Shown piece after piece: positions 8,990 through 17,105 of a DNA stretch of 64,000 nucleotides. The notes below the pieces were generated by a model that saw only the letters and a list, made by a program, of their open reading frames with translations, was not told the origin of the DNA and searched no databases. Every line of letters starts with the position of its first letter. Position 1 is the stretch's first letter. The stretch covers positions 2,480,001 through 2,544,000 of the forward strand of contig NZ_MRCI01000001.1 in assembly GCF_001922575.1 (NCBI RefSeq), in the 5' to 3' direction. The position numbers and the translations under genes were made by a program. The DNA comes from Neptunomonas phycophila (GTDB taxonomy: Bacteria > Pseudomonadota > Gammaproteobacteria > Pseudomonadales > Balneatricaceae).

Positions 8990-9898
8990 TTACAGATTCT
9001 CGTTGGCAATGCTAAAAAAGTGCTTAATTAGCGAATAAAAACGCTCAACATGGATAGGTTTCGAATGGCTATAGCGATGCAAATAATAAAAGTGCCAATC
9101 CTGTCCATGATAATCAGGTAACACGCGAATCAAACGCCCTTGGCGAAGCTCGTGGTGCGCAATAAACTCAGGAATAAGTGCCAACCCCATACCAGCCATC
9201 GTCATATCGACCAACGTACTCAAACTGTTGGTAAAGTATTGATGATTCGTCTTGATGGTTATCTCTGCCTCATGATTAACACGGTAGAGTTTTATGGCAT
9301 CCTTTTGCCAAGGTGTCGCAATGAAGGACTGCTGCTCAATATCGGCCAACTGATGCAACGCCCCCGCTTGATTCATGTAGTTTGGAGTGCAACAAAACAC
9401 ATCCCTCACCCGACCAATGGACTGCGCTTTATACTCACTATCTTTAAGCTTACCGCCAAAAATAGCCGCATCTAAATGATTATGAATTAAATCCTGCCAG
9501 CGACCGCTAACGAGCACCTCGGGTTTTATCAAAGGGTATTCCAAACAAAACTGTTTAAGCGCAGGCACCAAAATATTCCTTTCAAAAAAAGGCGGTATGG
9601 ACACCCGAAAAACGCCACTTGGCTGTTCCTTCTCAGTGTTAACATCTTGCAGCGTATTAAATAAATGCTCAGACAAAAAAGCGCCTTTACTCAGCAGCAT
9701 CTCGCCCGCTGGCGTTAGTGTTAAACCCCGACTATTTCGAGAGATGAGCTGAGTATTAAGCTCATCTTCTAAGCGCTTAATCTGCTGACTAATCGCCGAC
9801 TTACTTAGATTTAGCTTTTTCCCCGCCTGCGTAAATGAGCCCAACTGAGCCACTTCAACAAAAGCGAGAAGCAATGGAGCTATTTTCACAGTGTTCAT
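8990..9898 (-). CDS. LysR-family transcriptional regulator
   Basis: A 302-residue LysR protein. The start is taken at MNTVKIAP; an upstream ATG (MFKI) four codons earlier is possible. The helix-turn-helix is SFTQAGKKLNLSKSAISQQI, and the C-terminal effector domain is complete. It is divergent from a small DUF1330 gene with 88 bases between them, so it very likely regulates that gene and itself. The inducer is unknown. Confidence 0.9.
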   Translation of the reverse strand: MNTVKIAPLLLAFVEVAQLGSFTQAGKKLNLSKSAISQQIKRLEDELNTQLISRNSRGLTLTPAGEMLLSKGAFLSEHLFNTLQDVNTEKEQPSGVFRVSIPPFFERNILVPALKQFCLEYPLIKPEVLVSGRWQDLIHNHLDAAIFGGKLKDSEYKAQSIGRVRDVFCCTPNYMNQAGALHQLADIEQQSFIATPWQKDAIKLYRVNHEAEITIKTNHQYFTNSLSTLVDMTMAGMGLALIPEFIAHHELRQGRLIRVLPDYHGQDWHFYYLHRYSHSKPIHVERFYSLIKHFFSIANENL

Positions 9899-9986
9899 AA
9901 TTTTAAACAATACGTTAATTTATTGATTATTGTTTAAATATCCAGACCTATTTACCCTTTGTCAACACATAACACAGGAGAACATT

Positions 9987-10271
9987 ATGAGCGCCTATAT
10001 CATTGTTGAATCAAACGTTATCGATGCAGAAAAGCTTGCGCAATACAGCCAACAGGCAGCGAAAACAGTTACCGCCAGCCACGGAGAATTTATTGCCAAA
10101 GGTAAGACCACACTATTAACAGGGGAATCACAGACAGCGAATGGCGCAATTATTCGCTTTGAGAATAAAGAAGCCGCTCAAGCCTGGTATCTCAGCGAAA
10201 GCTACCAAGCATTAATCCCCTTAAGAGACCAAGCCATGAATTGCACATTCAAGTTAGTCGACGGGTTATAA
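9987..10271 (+). CDS. DUF1330 family protein
   Basis: A 94-residue protein with a ferredoxin-like alpha/beta (dimeric alpha-beta barrel) fold. It opens MSAYIIVESNVIDAEKLAQY and contains ALIPLRDQA near the end, both usual in DUF1330. The ATG follows AGGAG by seven bases, so upstream in-frame ATGs are rejected. Function is unknown; members are small cytoplasmic proteins often beside oxidative or xenobiotic genes. Divergent from a LysR regulator, its likely controller. Confidence 0.85.
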   Translation: MSAYIIVESNVIDAEKLAQYSQQAAKTVTASHGEFIAKGKTTLLTGESQTANGAIIRFENKEAAQAWYLSESYQALIPLRDQAMNCTFKLVDGL

Positions 10272-10413
10272 CGGCCAAAGCAGCTGGCTGCGGTTATAGC
10301 TGGCTGCTCTGTTTCTACTTGCCGATTTATCTATTGAGTTGCCTTTCACAAGGAACGCCAAATTAGATATCGGGCACCATAAGTTGTCGCACTTTTGTGG
10401 ATAAGATAAACCA

Positions 10414-10440
10414 CAAAGAGCTCTAGTGTAGAGAGCCTTT
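10414..10440 (-). terminator. probable terminator of the signal peptidase gene
   Basis: Read on the minus strand just after the lepB stop, AAAGGCTCT and AGAGCTCTTT pair around a CTACACT loop (core stem GCTCT/AGAGC, with a one-base bulge allowing extension). The right arm ends in CTTT. The stem is short and the U tract weak. Confidence 0.45.
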
Positions 10441-11272
10441 ATTCGATGATATAAAGTACTTCACCAATAATTCTATCACTGGTTACGTAACCCCAAACCC
10501 TGCTATCTGCTGAATTATCTCTATTGTCACCCAGAAAAAAATAGCTATTTTCGGGAACAACAACGGCTTCCATGTCTTTAGAGCGCTGTGCATTGATATG
10601 TTGAATTGAGTAACTAATACCGTCCAGCTGTTGCTGATACACAGTTACGTCGTCTGTTTTATACAACCTTTCTTTGGTTAATAAAGCACCATTAATACGA
10701 ATAGCGTTATCCCTAATAGCCACTTTATCACCGGGAATGGCCACTAACCGCTTCACAAAAGGAGTATCTGTATGAGGAGGATAAAATGCATACAGTTTCC
10801 CCCTCTGCATAAGATTAGAAGAAGATACTGCACTGCTAATTAAATCCATACCGTATGTTCCATAAGTTCCGAAGCCAAGCTTCTTAACAACTAAATGGTT
10901 ACCTTGATTAATAGTGGGCCGCATTGAAGCGGAAGGAAAAATAAAAGGCTCATACAGAAAAGATCGAAATAGAAAAACACTCACAAAATAGGTAGCACAG
11001 ATAACTGGTAAGCCCCACCGCGTGGAGTACCACCCCCGCTTAGTAGCATGTTTAAAGTGCTTAACCACAAACAATGCATGAATGGGGCAGATCAATGAAA
11101 AGACTACTGAAAAAAACGTTTGAAACTTCCAATCAATGATAGAAACAACGCAAGATAGCAAAAAATAAACCCAGAATATTTTAGGCCTATTCAAGTATAA
11201 AAATGTAAATGCTTGAAGGATTACACCTAAAGCTATTGCTACCCAAATTTTCGGCTTCCAATTATTGTCCAA
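10439..11272 (-). CDS. lepB: signal peptidase I (accessory copy)
   Basis: A 277-residue inner-membrane serine protease that removes signal peptides of exported proteins. Three hydrophobic segments (about 10-27, 32-46, 53-70) and a fourth (about 88-108) precede the catalytic domain. The nucleophile is S116 in PSASMRPT and the general base is K174 in FVKRLVAIPGDKV; the box FLGDNRDNSADSRVWG is intact. The usual lepA-lepB-rnc setting is absent, so this is probably a second, accessory copy. Its neighbours are small unrelated genes at the edge of the accessory island. Catalysis is well supported; a dedicated substrate is unknown. Confidence 0.88.
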   Translation of the reverse strand: MDNNWKPKIWVAIALGVILQAFTFLYLNRPKIFWVYFLLSCVVSIIDWKFQTFFSVVFSLICPIHALFVVKHFKHATKRGWYSTRWGLPVICATYFVSVFLFRSFLYEPFIFPSASMRPTINQGNHLVVKKLGFGTYGTYGMDLISSAVSSSNLMQRGKLYAFYPPHTDTPFVKRLVAIPGDKVAIRDNAIRINGALLTKERLYKTDDVTVYQQQLDGISYSIQHINAQRSKDMEAVVVPENSYFFLGDNRDNSADSRVWGYVTSDRIIGEVLYIIE

Positions 11273-11342
11273 AATTTATCCTTAGCATCCAAGGTATCCC
11301 TATACGACTGTTAATAAAGGCGATGCCCGCCCAATGGCTTGG

Positions 11343-11885
11343 TTATACACCAGACTCATCCGGAATCAACGCTAGCAAATCCGTGACCCCGATATCAACA
11401 CCAGCTTGCAAGAGCAACGTAGACACTTGCCCGCGATGATGAGTCTGATGGTTAAAAAAATGATAAACCAGACTCGAATACCGCTTATTAGCCGCAACCC
11501 CTTGCGTGTTGTGGTAAGTGAGCACAACATTCAGATCATCTTCGGATAGCTCGGCTATCCAATTAATAATTATGCTATCCAACCGCGTTCGTTGTTGAGA
11601 CAAGCGACCCAAGTCTTTAAAAAGCATTTGATCCAGGCGCGTTGGCTGTTCAATGCCAGCCGTCTCACGTAACAAACTTGCGCAAGCTGGATGGTTAGCC
11701 AGCCGCTTTAACCAAATAATATCACCCACCATGATGTGATTAAGTGTGCCCAAAATAGAACCAAAAAAAGCACCACGATCTTTAGCTAACTCTGTATCTG
11801 ATAGCTGGCTCGCCGCCTCATAAAGCTTTGAGTTCATCCACTGATTGTAAATAGATAACAGCTCAAAATGACCTTTTAGAAGCAT
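11343..11885 (-). CDS. DinB-family four-helix metal protein
   Basis: A 180-residue DinB/YfiT-like protein. The pattern fits the metal site of the family: H50 in GTLNHIMVGDIIWL and two histidines in FFNHQTHHRGQ near residue 145. DinB-fold proteins include bacillithiol, mycothiol or glutathione S-transferase-like enzymes and many of unknown role. It starts 57 bases after the end of the DUF418 gene on the same strand. The tail of the gap downstream (11273-11342) shows no convincing attC. Confidence 0.82.
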   Translation of the reverse strand: MLLKGHFELLSIYNQWMNSKLYEAASQLSDTELAKDRGAFFGSILGTLNHIMVGDIIWLKRLANHPACASLLRETAGIEQPTRLDQMLFKDLGRLSQQRTRLDSIIINWIAELSEDDLNVVLTYHNTQGVAANKRYSSLVYHFFNHQTHHRGQVSTLLLQAGVDIGVTDLLALIPDESGV

Positions 11886-11942
11886 TAGGAATCCTTTTTA
11901 GGTATAGCGCTTTATTAAACGAAAAATAGCGGTAGTCTCTTG

Positions 11943-13022
11943 TTAGCTTGCGCATTTACGAAAAAGCCACTCCAGAGGGCCAGCTTTAAAATATTTGAGC
12001 CAAATAACGCTAAAGATAATTCCGCAAACACAGAATATTAATGCACTAAATAATGAAAAATCAATTGTTTGGTTTACTAGTAATCCCAAGTATTCAAGCA
12101 TTCCCATGCCTAAAATAACATGGGCAACATAAAGGGTTAAAGACAACTTACCTGTCTGACATAACCACTTATGTATTTTACTTTCTGAAAACTTATCAGA
12201 AAAATATAAACAACCCACTATCGTAATTACTGCGGAGCTTGCTGCCGAGATCATGTATTGAGGTAAAGGGGGAATAATAGAAATCGAAAATAAGAAGTTA
12301 ACTTCATCTTCGGTCATTTCTAGTAAAGAGCCGTCTCCAATACTTAATTTTATGAAATAAAACGCCACCTCGATGAGGACCAAGGATACCATAGAACCTA
12401 AAAGTAATTTTTTTCTGACAGCCTGTTGAGTTAAATCTTGTCTACCCAGCCAAATACCGAATAGTAAAAAAGCGGCCCACGGGAATATTGGGTGAAACCC
12501 GTTAAACAATATATGCCTAACCATCCCATCAATCGACCAAAAGTTCTCATAGACGAATGTTCCCCAATTCCAGTTTTGCCCGTAGTTAAAAAACAACATC
12601 AAAACAGGAAACACTAGAACGATAACGGCTGATAATAATAGTAGCGTTCTGTTATTAAACATAAAGACAACAGAGGCAATTAAAAAATAGAACCCGTAAA
12701 AATGTAGAATATCTGCTTGCCAAATTGGCGTATATAACAACCCTATAAATATCAATAATAAGCCACGCTTAATGAGCGACACACGACTTTTATAAATATA
12801 TTGACTATCCGAGGATACTCTAGCCTTATCGGTCATAAAGGTTATCCCAATGCCGGCTAGAATAACAAACACAGCAGAAGCTCGCCCTTCAAACAAATGC
12901 GCAAAGCTCATTAACAATGGGCTGCCTGTCTCTGCATTCATAGCTATTTTGAAATTAACAATAACCATTCCAAAAATTGCTAACGCTCTAGCAATATCAA
13001 AACCCGCAACTCTATGATTCAT
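11943..13022 (-). CDS. DUF418/acyltransferase-like multipass membrane protein
   Basis: A 359-residue inner-membrane protein with about ten helices. It begins VAGFDIARALAIFGMVIVNF and has FEGRASAVFVILAGIGITFM, both typical of the DUF418/DUF1624 group related to acyltransferase 3 and heparan N-acetyltransferase. The C-terminal LSLTLYVAHVILGMGM is the DUF418 signature region. The ATG giving MNHRV follows GGAG by five bases and is preferred over an upstream start ten codons earlier. Substrate is unknown. AT-rich like its neighbours and flanked by small unrelated minus-strand genes. Confidence 0.8.
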   Translation of the reverse strand: MNHRVAGFDIARALAIFGMVIVNFKIAMNAETGSPLLMSFAHLFEGRASAVFVILAGIGITFMTDKARVSSDSQYIYKSRVSLIKRGLLLIFIGLLYTPIWQADILHFYGFYFLIASVVFMFNNRTLLLLSAVIVLVFPVLMLFFNYGQNWNWGTFVYENFWSIDGMVRHILFNGFHPIFPWAAFLLFGIWLGRQDLTQQAVRKKLLLGSMVSLVLIEVAFYFIKLSIGDGSLLEMTEDEVNFLFSISIIPPLPQYMISAASSAVITIVGCLYFSDKFSESKIHKWLCQTGKLSLTLYVAHVILGMGMLEYLGLLVNQTIDFSLFSALIFCVCGIIFSVIWLKYFKAGPLEWLFRKCAS

Positions 13023-13098
13023 ATACACTCCATGTAGGTAACGCCCAGTCATCGCACGTCATTCGATACACCCGTGCAACTAGCCCTTTAAAAAATCA

Positions 13099-13509
13099 CT
13101 AAATTTTACTGGCGCATAACTCCAAGTTTATCCATGCTTCAGCATCGTATTCTTCACGCCACCTCGTAATAAATGACTTATGAATATTAAAAGCATTTTT
13201 TATTGTAGTTTTTCTTGTCTTTTTAACTATCGACTTCTTTATTAACCCCTCGTTATACAAGGTACAAAAATGATCGTACTCATTGAGGTAGTCCATTATT
13301 AAATGACGCTGTACCGGTGTAATATTGTCAAATTCTTTTGGTATATCGGTGATAGCTTGCCATTTGATCGTCCATTTCTGCCTTAACTCATTAATGGCAT
13401 TCATCGTAGTACTCGTTCTTGAATAATTATGTAATGCAAGAGGTATGGTTGCTGTAGCAAGAAGCATCCAGAAATCCCAGTTAATAATAGCATCAATTAT
13501 CTTATCCAT
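13099..13509 (-). CDS. hypothetical protein with one N-terminal membrane helix
   Basis: A 136-residue protein. One hydrophobic helix at about 10-27 (NWDFWMLLATATIPLALH) is followed by a basic, mostly helical region rich in Lys, Arg and Trp. It resembles small DUF4760-like membrane-anchored proteins, but I do not recognise it firmly. It starts 22 bases after the stop of the GIY-YIG gene on the same strand, so the two may be co-transcribed or delivered together. Confidence 0.65.
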   Translation of the reverse strand: MDKIIDAIINWDFWMLLATATIPLALHNYSRTSTTMNAINELRQKWTIKWQAITDIPKEFDNITPVQRHLIMDYLNEYDHFCTLYNEGLIKKSIVKKTRKTTIKNAFNIHKSFITRWREEYDAEAWINLELCASKI

Positions 13510-13531
13510 ATTTTTATCCCTTGCTAACTCC

Positions 13532-14452
13532 TTAATCTACCGACACGTTAGCGATCGACTGCATTGACGTGTTGGCTTTTGATATTTCTGTCTCTTCGAC
13601 AGCTTTTAATTCCTTACCCTTAGAATTTTTCCATTCTATTAGCCCGTTTGCGCTCCGCCCCATGATTACAGCCGCAGCAGCAGATGGACTACTAAAAAGG
13701 TAATCTGATACTAGAACCAGATCCTCACCTTCTTTAACAATGATTTCATTTTCTATTAGCTCATCTCTAAGGGCATTAAAACCTTTTGGGAAAGATGGCA
13801 CTGTATCAACCGCTACTTTGGAACCAGAAAATACAACAAACCCATCCGATGTTCTTTTCCCTCGACTATCTGCACCTCTAGCCCCTTTTACAAAGAAAAC
13901 CTCATCAGGGTTTTTGGTATTCGACTCAACTTTAATCAGCGGCTCAAATACTTTAAAACCCATTGTATTGATAAGAATTTTTATATACTCAATAAACTCT
14001 TCCATTTCCGCTTGGTCTGACTCAGAGATAGAGCTTCGTGTAGGAGTATTTCCATTTTCAATATCGTACCTTCCCGCTGAAGTTGCAATTTCATATAGAC
14101 GGGATTCTAAGTACTTGATATGAGCTTTATTGAGATTTTCATCTTTGCTTATAAAAACCACAGACTCGTTCCAAAATTCCTTTTCAGATACATGCTGAAC
14201 AAGACGAGAATAAGCATTTTCAGCTTCGCCGATATAGACTTTAGCTTTGGAGGTTGAAGATTCGGCACGACCAAATAAAAGGTAAACAGAAGTTCCTTTT
14301 AGGTCTTGTCTATCTGAGCAATCTTTGACCTTCCCACGCGGTATTCGATAAGCTTTGCCATTCCAGTTAGACAACTCGCATACCATCCTTCCATCTGGAT
14401 CAGCATCCATCAGAAATAATTTAATTGTCTTTCCATACTTCGTGGAATACAT
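13532..14452 (-). CDS. GIY-YIG nuclease-family protein with C-terminal DUF4357
   Basis: A 306-residue protein. Residues 50-125 hold a GIY-YIG-type core: VYLLFG (56-61) replaces GIY, VYIGEAE (72-78) replaces YIG, R83 sits in AYSRLVQH, and E116 in KYLESRLYE is the likely catalytic acid. Residues about 245-285 match DUF4357 (SPSAAAAVIMGRSANGLIEW). GIY-YIG/DUF4357 proteins are common, mobile and mostly uncharacterised; they may act in DNA processing or defence. The gene lies in the cassette-like island, downstream (minus sense) of a possible attC. Confidence 0.85.
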   Translation of the reverse strand: MYSTKYGKTIKLFLMDADPDGRMVCELSNWNGKAYRIPRGKVKDCSDRQDLKGTSVYLLFGRAESSTSKAKVYIGEAENAYSRLVQHVSEKEFWNESVVFISKDENLNKAHIKYLESRLYEIATSAGRYDIENGNTPTRSSISESDQAEMEEFIEYIKILINTMGFKVFEPLIKVESNTKNPDEVFFVKGARGADSRGKRTSDGFVVFSGSKVAVDTVPSFPKGFNALRDELIENEIIVKEGEDLVLVSDYLFSSPSAAAAVIMGRSANGLIEWKNSKGKELKAVEETEISKANTSMQSIANVSVD

Positions 14453-14468
14453 CCATTTTCTCCATAAA

Positions 14469-14526
14469 AGCTAACATTCTTGTTCATGTACTCGCTTCAC
14501 ATACCCCACATTGAAACGAGTTTTAC
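14469..14526 (-). repeat. possible attC site
   Basis: Read on the minus strand, this 58-base gap starts with a partly matching inverse core over the GFA stop codon and ends in GTTAGCT, 17 bases before the GIY-YIG start. Imperfect inner pairing (TTTCAATG region against TTGTTCATG) resembles an attC. Both core boxes deviate from the consensus RYYYAAC/GTTRRRY, so this is a weak call supported mainly by position. Confidence 0.3.
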
Positions 14527-14918
14527 TCAAACTCTTGGCACTCTGGCAAATTGTTGGTGATTGAATACCAGTTCGCTTTTTGTGATACCCAGATATGGTT
14601 CTTTTCTTTGCTAGCAAGATCCGTATCTAAAGAGCCTAAGCGTAGTATAAGATGCTCGGTTCTTTCTCGCTTGGCATAAATTTGAGTGCCGCAACTAGAA
14701 CAAAAATAACGCACCTTGCCTGGGGATGACTCATATGAGCTTAACCACTCTTGACCTGACAAAGTGAAATCACAGTCCTTAACCGCTGCTACACTTGAAA
14801 ACGCAGCGCCATGCGCTTTTCGGCAGGTTACACAATGACAGTGAACGATGTCCCCCACTTCCCCTGATATTTCATAACTAACTTTGCCACATAGGCAGCT
14901 ACCGGTAATCATTTGCAT
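14523..14918 (-). CDS. GFA-family zinc protein
   Basis: A 131-residue GFA/CENP-V-fold protein with GSCLCGKVSYEI, HCHCVTCRKAHGAAF and YFCSSCGTQIYAK, the full set of zinc-binding cysteines. The start may also be the third codon (MITGSC). It is a different paralogue from the GFA gene at 8485. It is the last minus-strand gene before the truncated LysE fragment. Substrate is unknown. Confidence 0.85.
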   Translation of the reverse strand: MQMITGSCLCGKVSYEISGEVGDIVHCHCVTCRKAHGAAFSSVAAVKDCDFTLSGQEWLSSYESSPGKVRYFCSSCGTQIYAKRERTEHLILRLGSLDTDLASKEKNHIWVSQKANWYSITNNLPECQEFE

Positions 14919-15066
14919 CTCGCACTTACTGATTTATGACGTTCTGATTGCGGCAGGTATAGCATTCAGCGGAAATTAGCCAAAAAGAACCACCGCAATT
15001 TTGTTCAATACTTCGCCTTGAGGATTACGCAAACTCTAACAAAAGCTAATCGAAAAAGAGACTACC

Positions 15067-15489
15067 ATGACAATCACACTGATTTTACCAATGACGGCAT
15101 TTGCCCTAGCAGCCTCCATTTCACCCGGGCCTGTCAATTTGGTATGCCTAAGCAGCGGTACTCGCTACCCCCTCTCCAAAGGGCTGATGTTCGTCACCGG
15201 CGCAACTCTAGGTTTTATCGTTCTTTTCGTTGCCATTGGTTTGGGTCTTTATTCAATACTGACGGCTGTTCCGGGTCTCAATGAATTCTTACGCTGGGCC
15301 GGCATAATATTTTTACTTTATCTTAGTGTTCAGCTATTACGTGATGATGGGCGCCTACATGAAGGAGAGCCCCACAAAGCACCGGGGTTTTTAACCGGCG
15401 CGATTATGCAATGGCTCAACCCAAAAGCTTGGTTAGCTTCAGCGTCGGGGATCTTTGCTTACTTGAACCGTTCATATTCTACTCAATGA
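15067..15489 (+). pseudogene. LysE-family exporter truncated at its 3' end
   Basis: The frame encodes the first two thirds of a LysE/RhtB exporter: AASISPGPVNLVCLSSGTRY at the start, LRWAGIIFLLYLSVQLL, and GAIMQWLNPKAWLASASGIFAY. It stops at 140 residues, while the family is about 200. The last residues (LNRSYSTQ) read into the 3' end of the opposing DUF2071 gene, overlapping it by 11 bases. The final helices are lost, so it should not be functional. A deletion that joined it to the neighbouring gene is the simplest explanation. An ATG after a short purine-rich stretch is the natural start. Confidence 0.78.
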
Positions 15490-16280
15490 CAGTGGGTGGT
15501 AAATAAATAGTGAATTCATTGATAGGCTCGATTAATACGCTGTAGGGCGAGCTTTGCTCCGATTCCATAACAATTCCTAGCGTAGATAATAGCTTGAAAT
15601 TAGCTGATGCTAGCTGCGCTGGCTTAACTGCTAGCTCTTTATGCCAGACTCGATATGTCCCGAGTTTACCATCCCGGCGATAATAGAAACCTGCTAATGG
15701 GTGTGTTAAGTACACCAAAGCTGATTCAACGTCAGGAAACCCGGGGAAATCAAACTGATCAGATTCTGACTGAATCAAGCTAACCGTCGCCTCTGCCCAG
15801 TTGGAAGTGGTTTGCATGTGATACTTATCATAAAGACCAGAAGCTTCATTGACCGTGCAATCAAACTTCACTTTTCCCGCATGCCACGGAAGGTTCCAAA
15901 CATATCTTGGCACCGCGAGTGTCCACGAGTCTAATGTCGTACCGAGAAACCATACACACCGCTCTCCCGTCTCGGTGTCTATTATGTAGATTCGGTAGTT
16001 TGTCTGCCCCATCGTAAATTTAGGAAATGGAAAAACGGCTGAAGTAAAATCAACATCAATAAAGGGCACAACCGAAATCAGCCCCATTTCTCGGCCGCCT
16101 ATCTCGGCCGCCTATCTCGACCGTATCTAACTGAAACCGCTCAGGAAAAATCCCCTTAAACCTATCCGCCGGAACGGCATAGGTAATGATTGCAAAATGT
16201 TTTAAGCTACATAAAACATCTATCCCTTGCGGCTTAGGCCTTTCAATCAAATAGTCTTTTAACTTCCGTGATTCTTGCAC
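15479..16280 (-). pseudogene. DUF2071 (acetoacetate decarboxylase-like) gene broken by a 13-bp duplication
   Basis: Two minus-strand frames together make one DUF2071/YqjF-like protein. The first (from 16280) runs HFAIITYAVPADRFKGIFPE to DTVEIGGR and then goes out of frame. The second continues MGLISVVPFIDVDFTSAVF to a TAG at 15479. The break falls exactly at a 13-bp tandem duplication (16091-16116). Removing one copy restores a continuous 262-residue frame reading VEIGGREMGLISVV. Family function is unclear. The 3' end abuts the truncated LysE gene. The lesion looks recent because the rest of both frames is intact. Confidence 0.85.
16089..16119. repeat. 13-bp tandem duplication causing a frameshift
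   Basis: TCGGCCGCCTATC occurs twice without mismatch (16091-16103 and 16104-16116). Identity extends two bases left and three bases right, as expected for a slippage duplication. It lies within the DUF2071 reading frame and shifts it. Confidence 0.92.
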
Positions 16281-16302
16281 GATACATCCCTGTGGTTTAA
16301 CT

Positions 16303-16388
16303 GTTTAACTTACGCTAAGAGGAGCATTGATGACGCTGTAATGGCGAAGCCGCACCATGTATTCCCCCTTTCGAACGCCTTGTTATTA
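16303..16388 (-). repeat. possible attC site
   Basis: On the minus strand this 86-base gap starts at the stop codon of the secreted hypothetical gene (TAATAAC, then AAGGCGTTCG) and ends in GTTAAAC, a perfect GTTRRRY core, about 23 bases before the DUF2071 start. The 5' box is imperfect and inner pairing is only partial. A GGCTTCGCC hairpin lies in the middle. Position between two same-strand genes fits a cassette junction. Confidence 0.45.
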
Positions 16389-16898
16389 TGTAGTTGGACA
16401 ACTGGTGTCATTTAAAACAGATACGTTTGAATTAAAGCGACTCAACAGACGTGAAAATTCCTGCGAGGGTGCTATTTCGCTCCTAAATACCTCACGAGCG
16501 TTGTCCCCATCCTTGTGATCGCCCAGTGAATTGTACAATTCGACTTTGTCGTCAATTATCTTGAATTTAGGGTATTGGAGGCTTAATTCATTTTTTATCG
16601 ATGGATTTAAAACTAGCCATTGATTTAATGGCTTCTCTGTTTGTATTTTTTCAGGAGCATCAGCAACATAAATAGTAAAGGCGATAAAACGTTGTTCAAT
16701 AAGCGCTAACTGGGTATCTCTGTAGCGATACGTAACCTCCTTAAGCTCCGGGTGGTTAGCTACCATTAAATTAGAGTAGTCATGCTGCCACTGGGTTTGT
16801 AAATCTACGTATTTTTTGTATTTTTGGTGCAAGCATTCATTACCCAGTGCACTGGATGCAAAGAAAGAGATAGCAACAGACAGTATCCAATATTTCAT
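16386..16898 (-). CDS. secreted hypothetical protein
   Basis: A 170-residue protein with a clear signal peptide (MKYWILSVAISFFASSALG, cleavage before NECLHQ). The mature chain is polar and helical, with two cysteines only (near residues 22 and 167) that could form a disulfide. I recognise no family. It sits between an IS1182-end remnant upstream and a candidate attC downstream, which suggests a cassette gene. The ATG is preceded by a modest purine-rich region. Confidence 0.65.
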   Translation of the reverse strand: MKYWILSVAISFFASSALGNECLHQKYKKYVDLQTQWQHDYSNLMVANHPELKEVTYRYRDTQLALIEQRFIAFTIYVADAPEKIQTEKPLNQWLVLNPSIKNELSLQYPKFKIIDDKVELYNSLGDHKDGDNAREVFRSEIAPSQEFSRLLSRFNSNVSVLNDTSCPTT

Positions 16899-16964
16899 AC
16901 AAACCTCAAAACAACATAGTGCTCGCTCAGCGCGAAAAATTTATTGGGCTAATTCTGTAACATT

Positions 16965-17076
16965 GTAGTGTTTAAAACGTGCCATCCATTGCACCTAGCT
17001 GGGTAGCGTTTGTTTTGATCAGTTTAACTGAGCTTTTGGTCGTAGGTCGATAAATGTGGGAGTAATCTGGCTGCCT
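16965..17076 (-). mobile_element. IS1182-family terminal remnant (copy 1)
   Basis: About 112 bases matching, with many changes, the transposase-start end of the IS at 22333. It begins at codons for RFKHY of the transposase (GTAGTGTTTAAA on the plus strand) and runs to the terminal GGGAGTAATCTGGCTGCCT. It stops at CAACGCCC, as copy 2 does. No transposase body remains. Confidence 0.75.
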
Positions 17077-17105
17077 CAACGCCCCACAAAGGGGCCAAAT
17101 TAGCG

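Noticed and set aside
10264-10330. AGCAGC/GCTGCT hairpin after the DUF1330 gene
   Set aside because: Several alternative pairings of repeated GCTGGCTGC sequence and no clear U tract; not convincing as a terminator.
12990-13050. GGGCGTTACCT just before the DUF418 gene as a cassette boundary
   Set aside because: GTTACCT does not fit GTTRRRY and no partner box with complementary arms was found; a similar GTTACCC before the rsbQ-like gene has the same problem.
13523-13552. GCTAAC...GTTAGC inverted repeat at the end of the GIY-YIG gene, as a mini attC
   Set aside because: Only 30 bases overall and without inner complementary arms, well below the length of known attC sites; it also lies inside the coding end.
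15018-15284. Open frame overlapping the LysE fragment
   Set aside because: Cys/Arg-rich out-of-frame translation of the LysE sequence.
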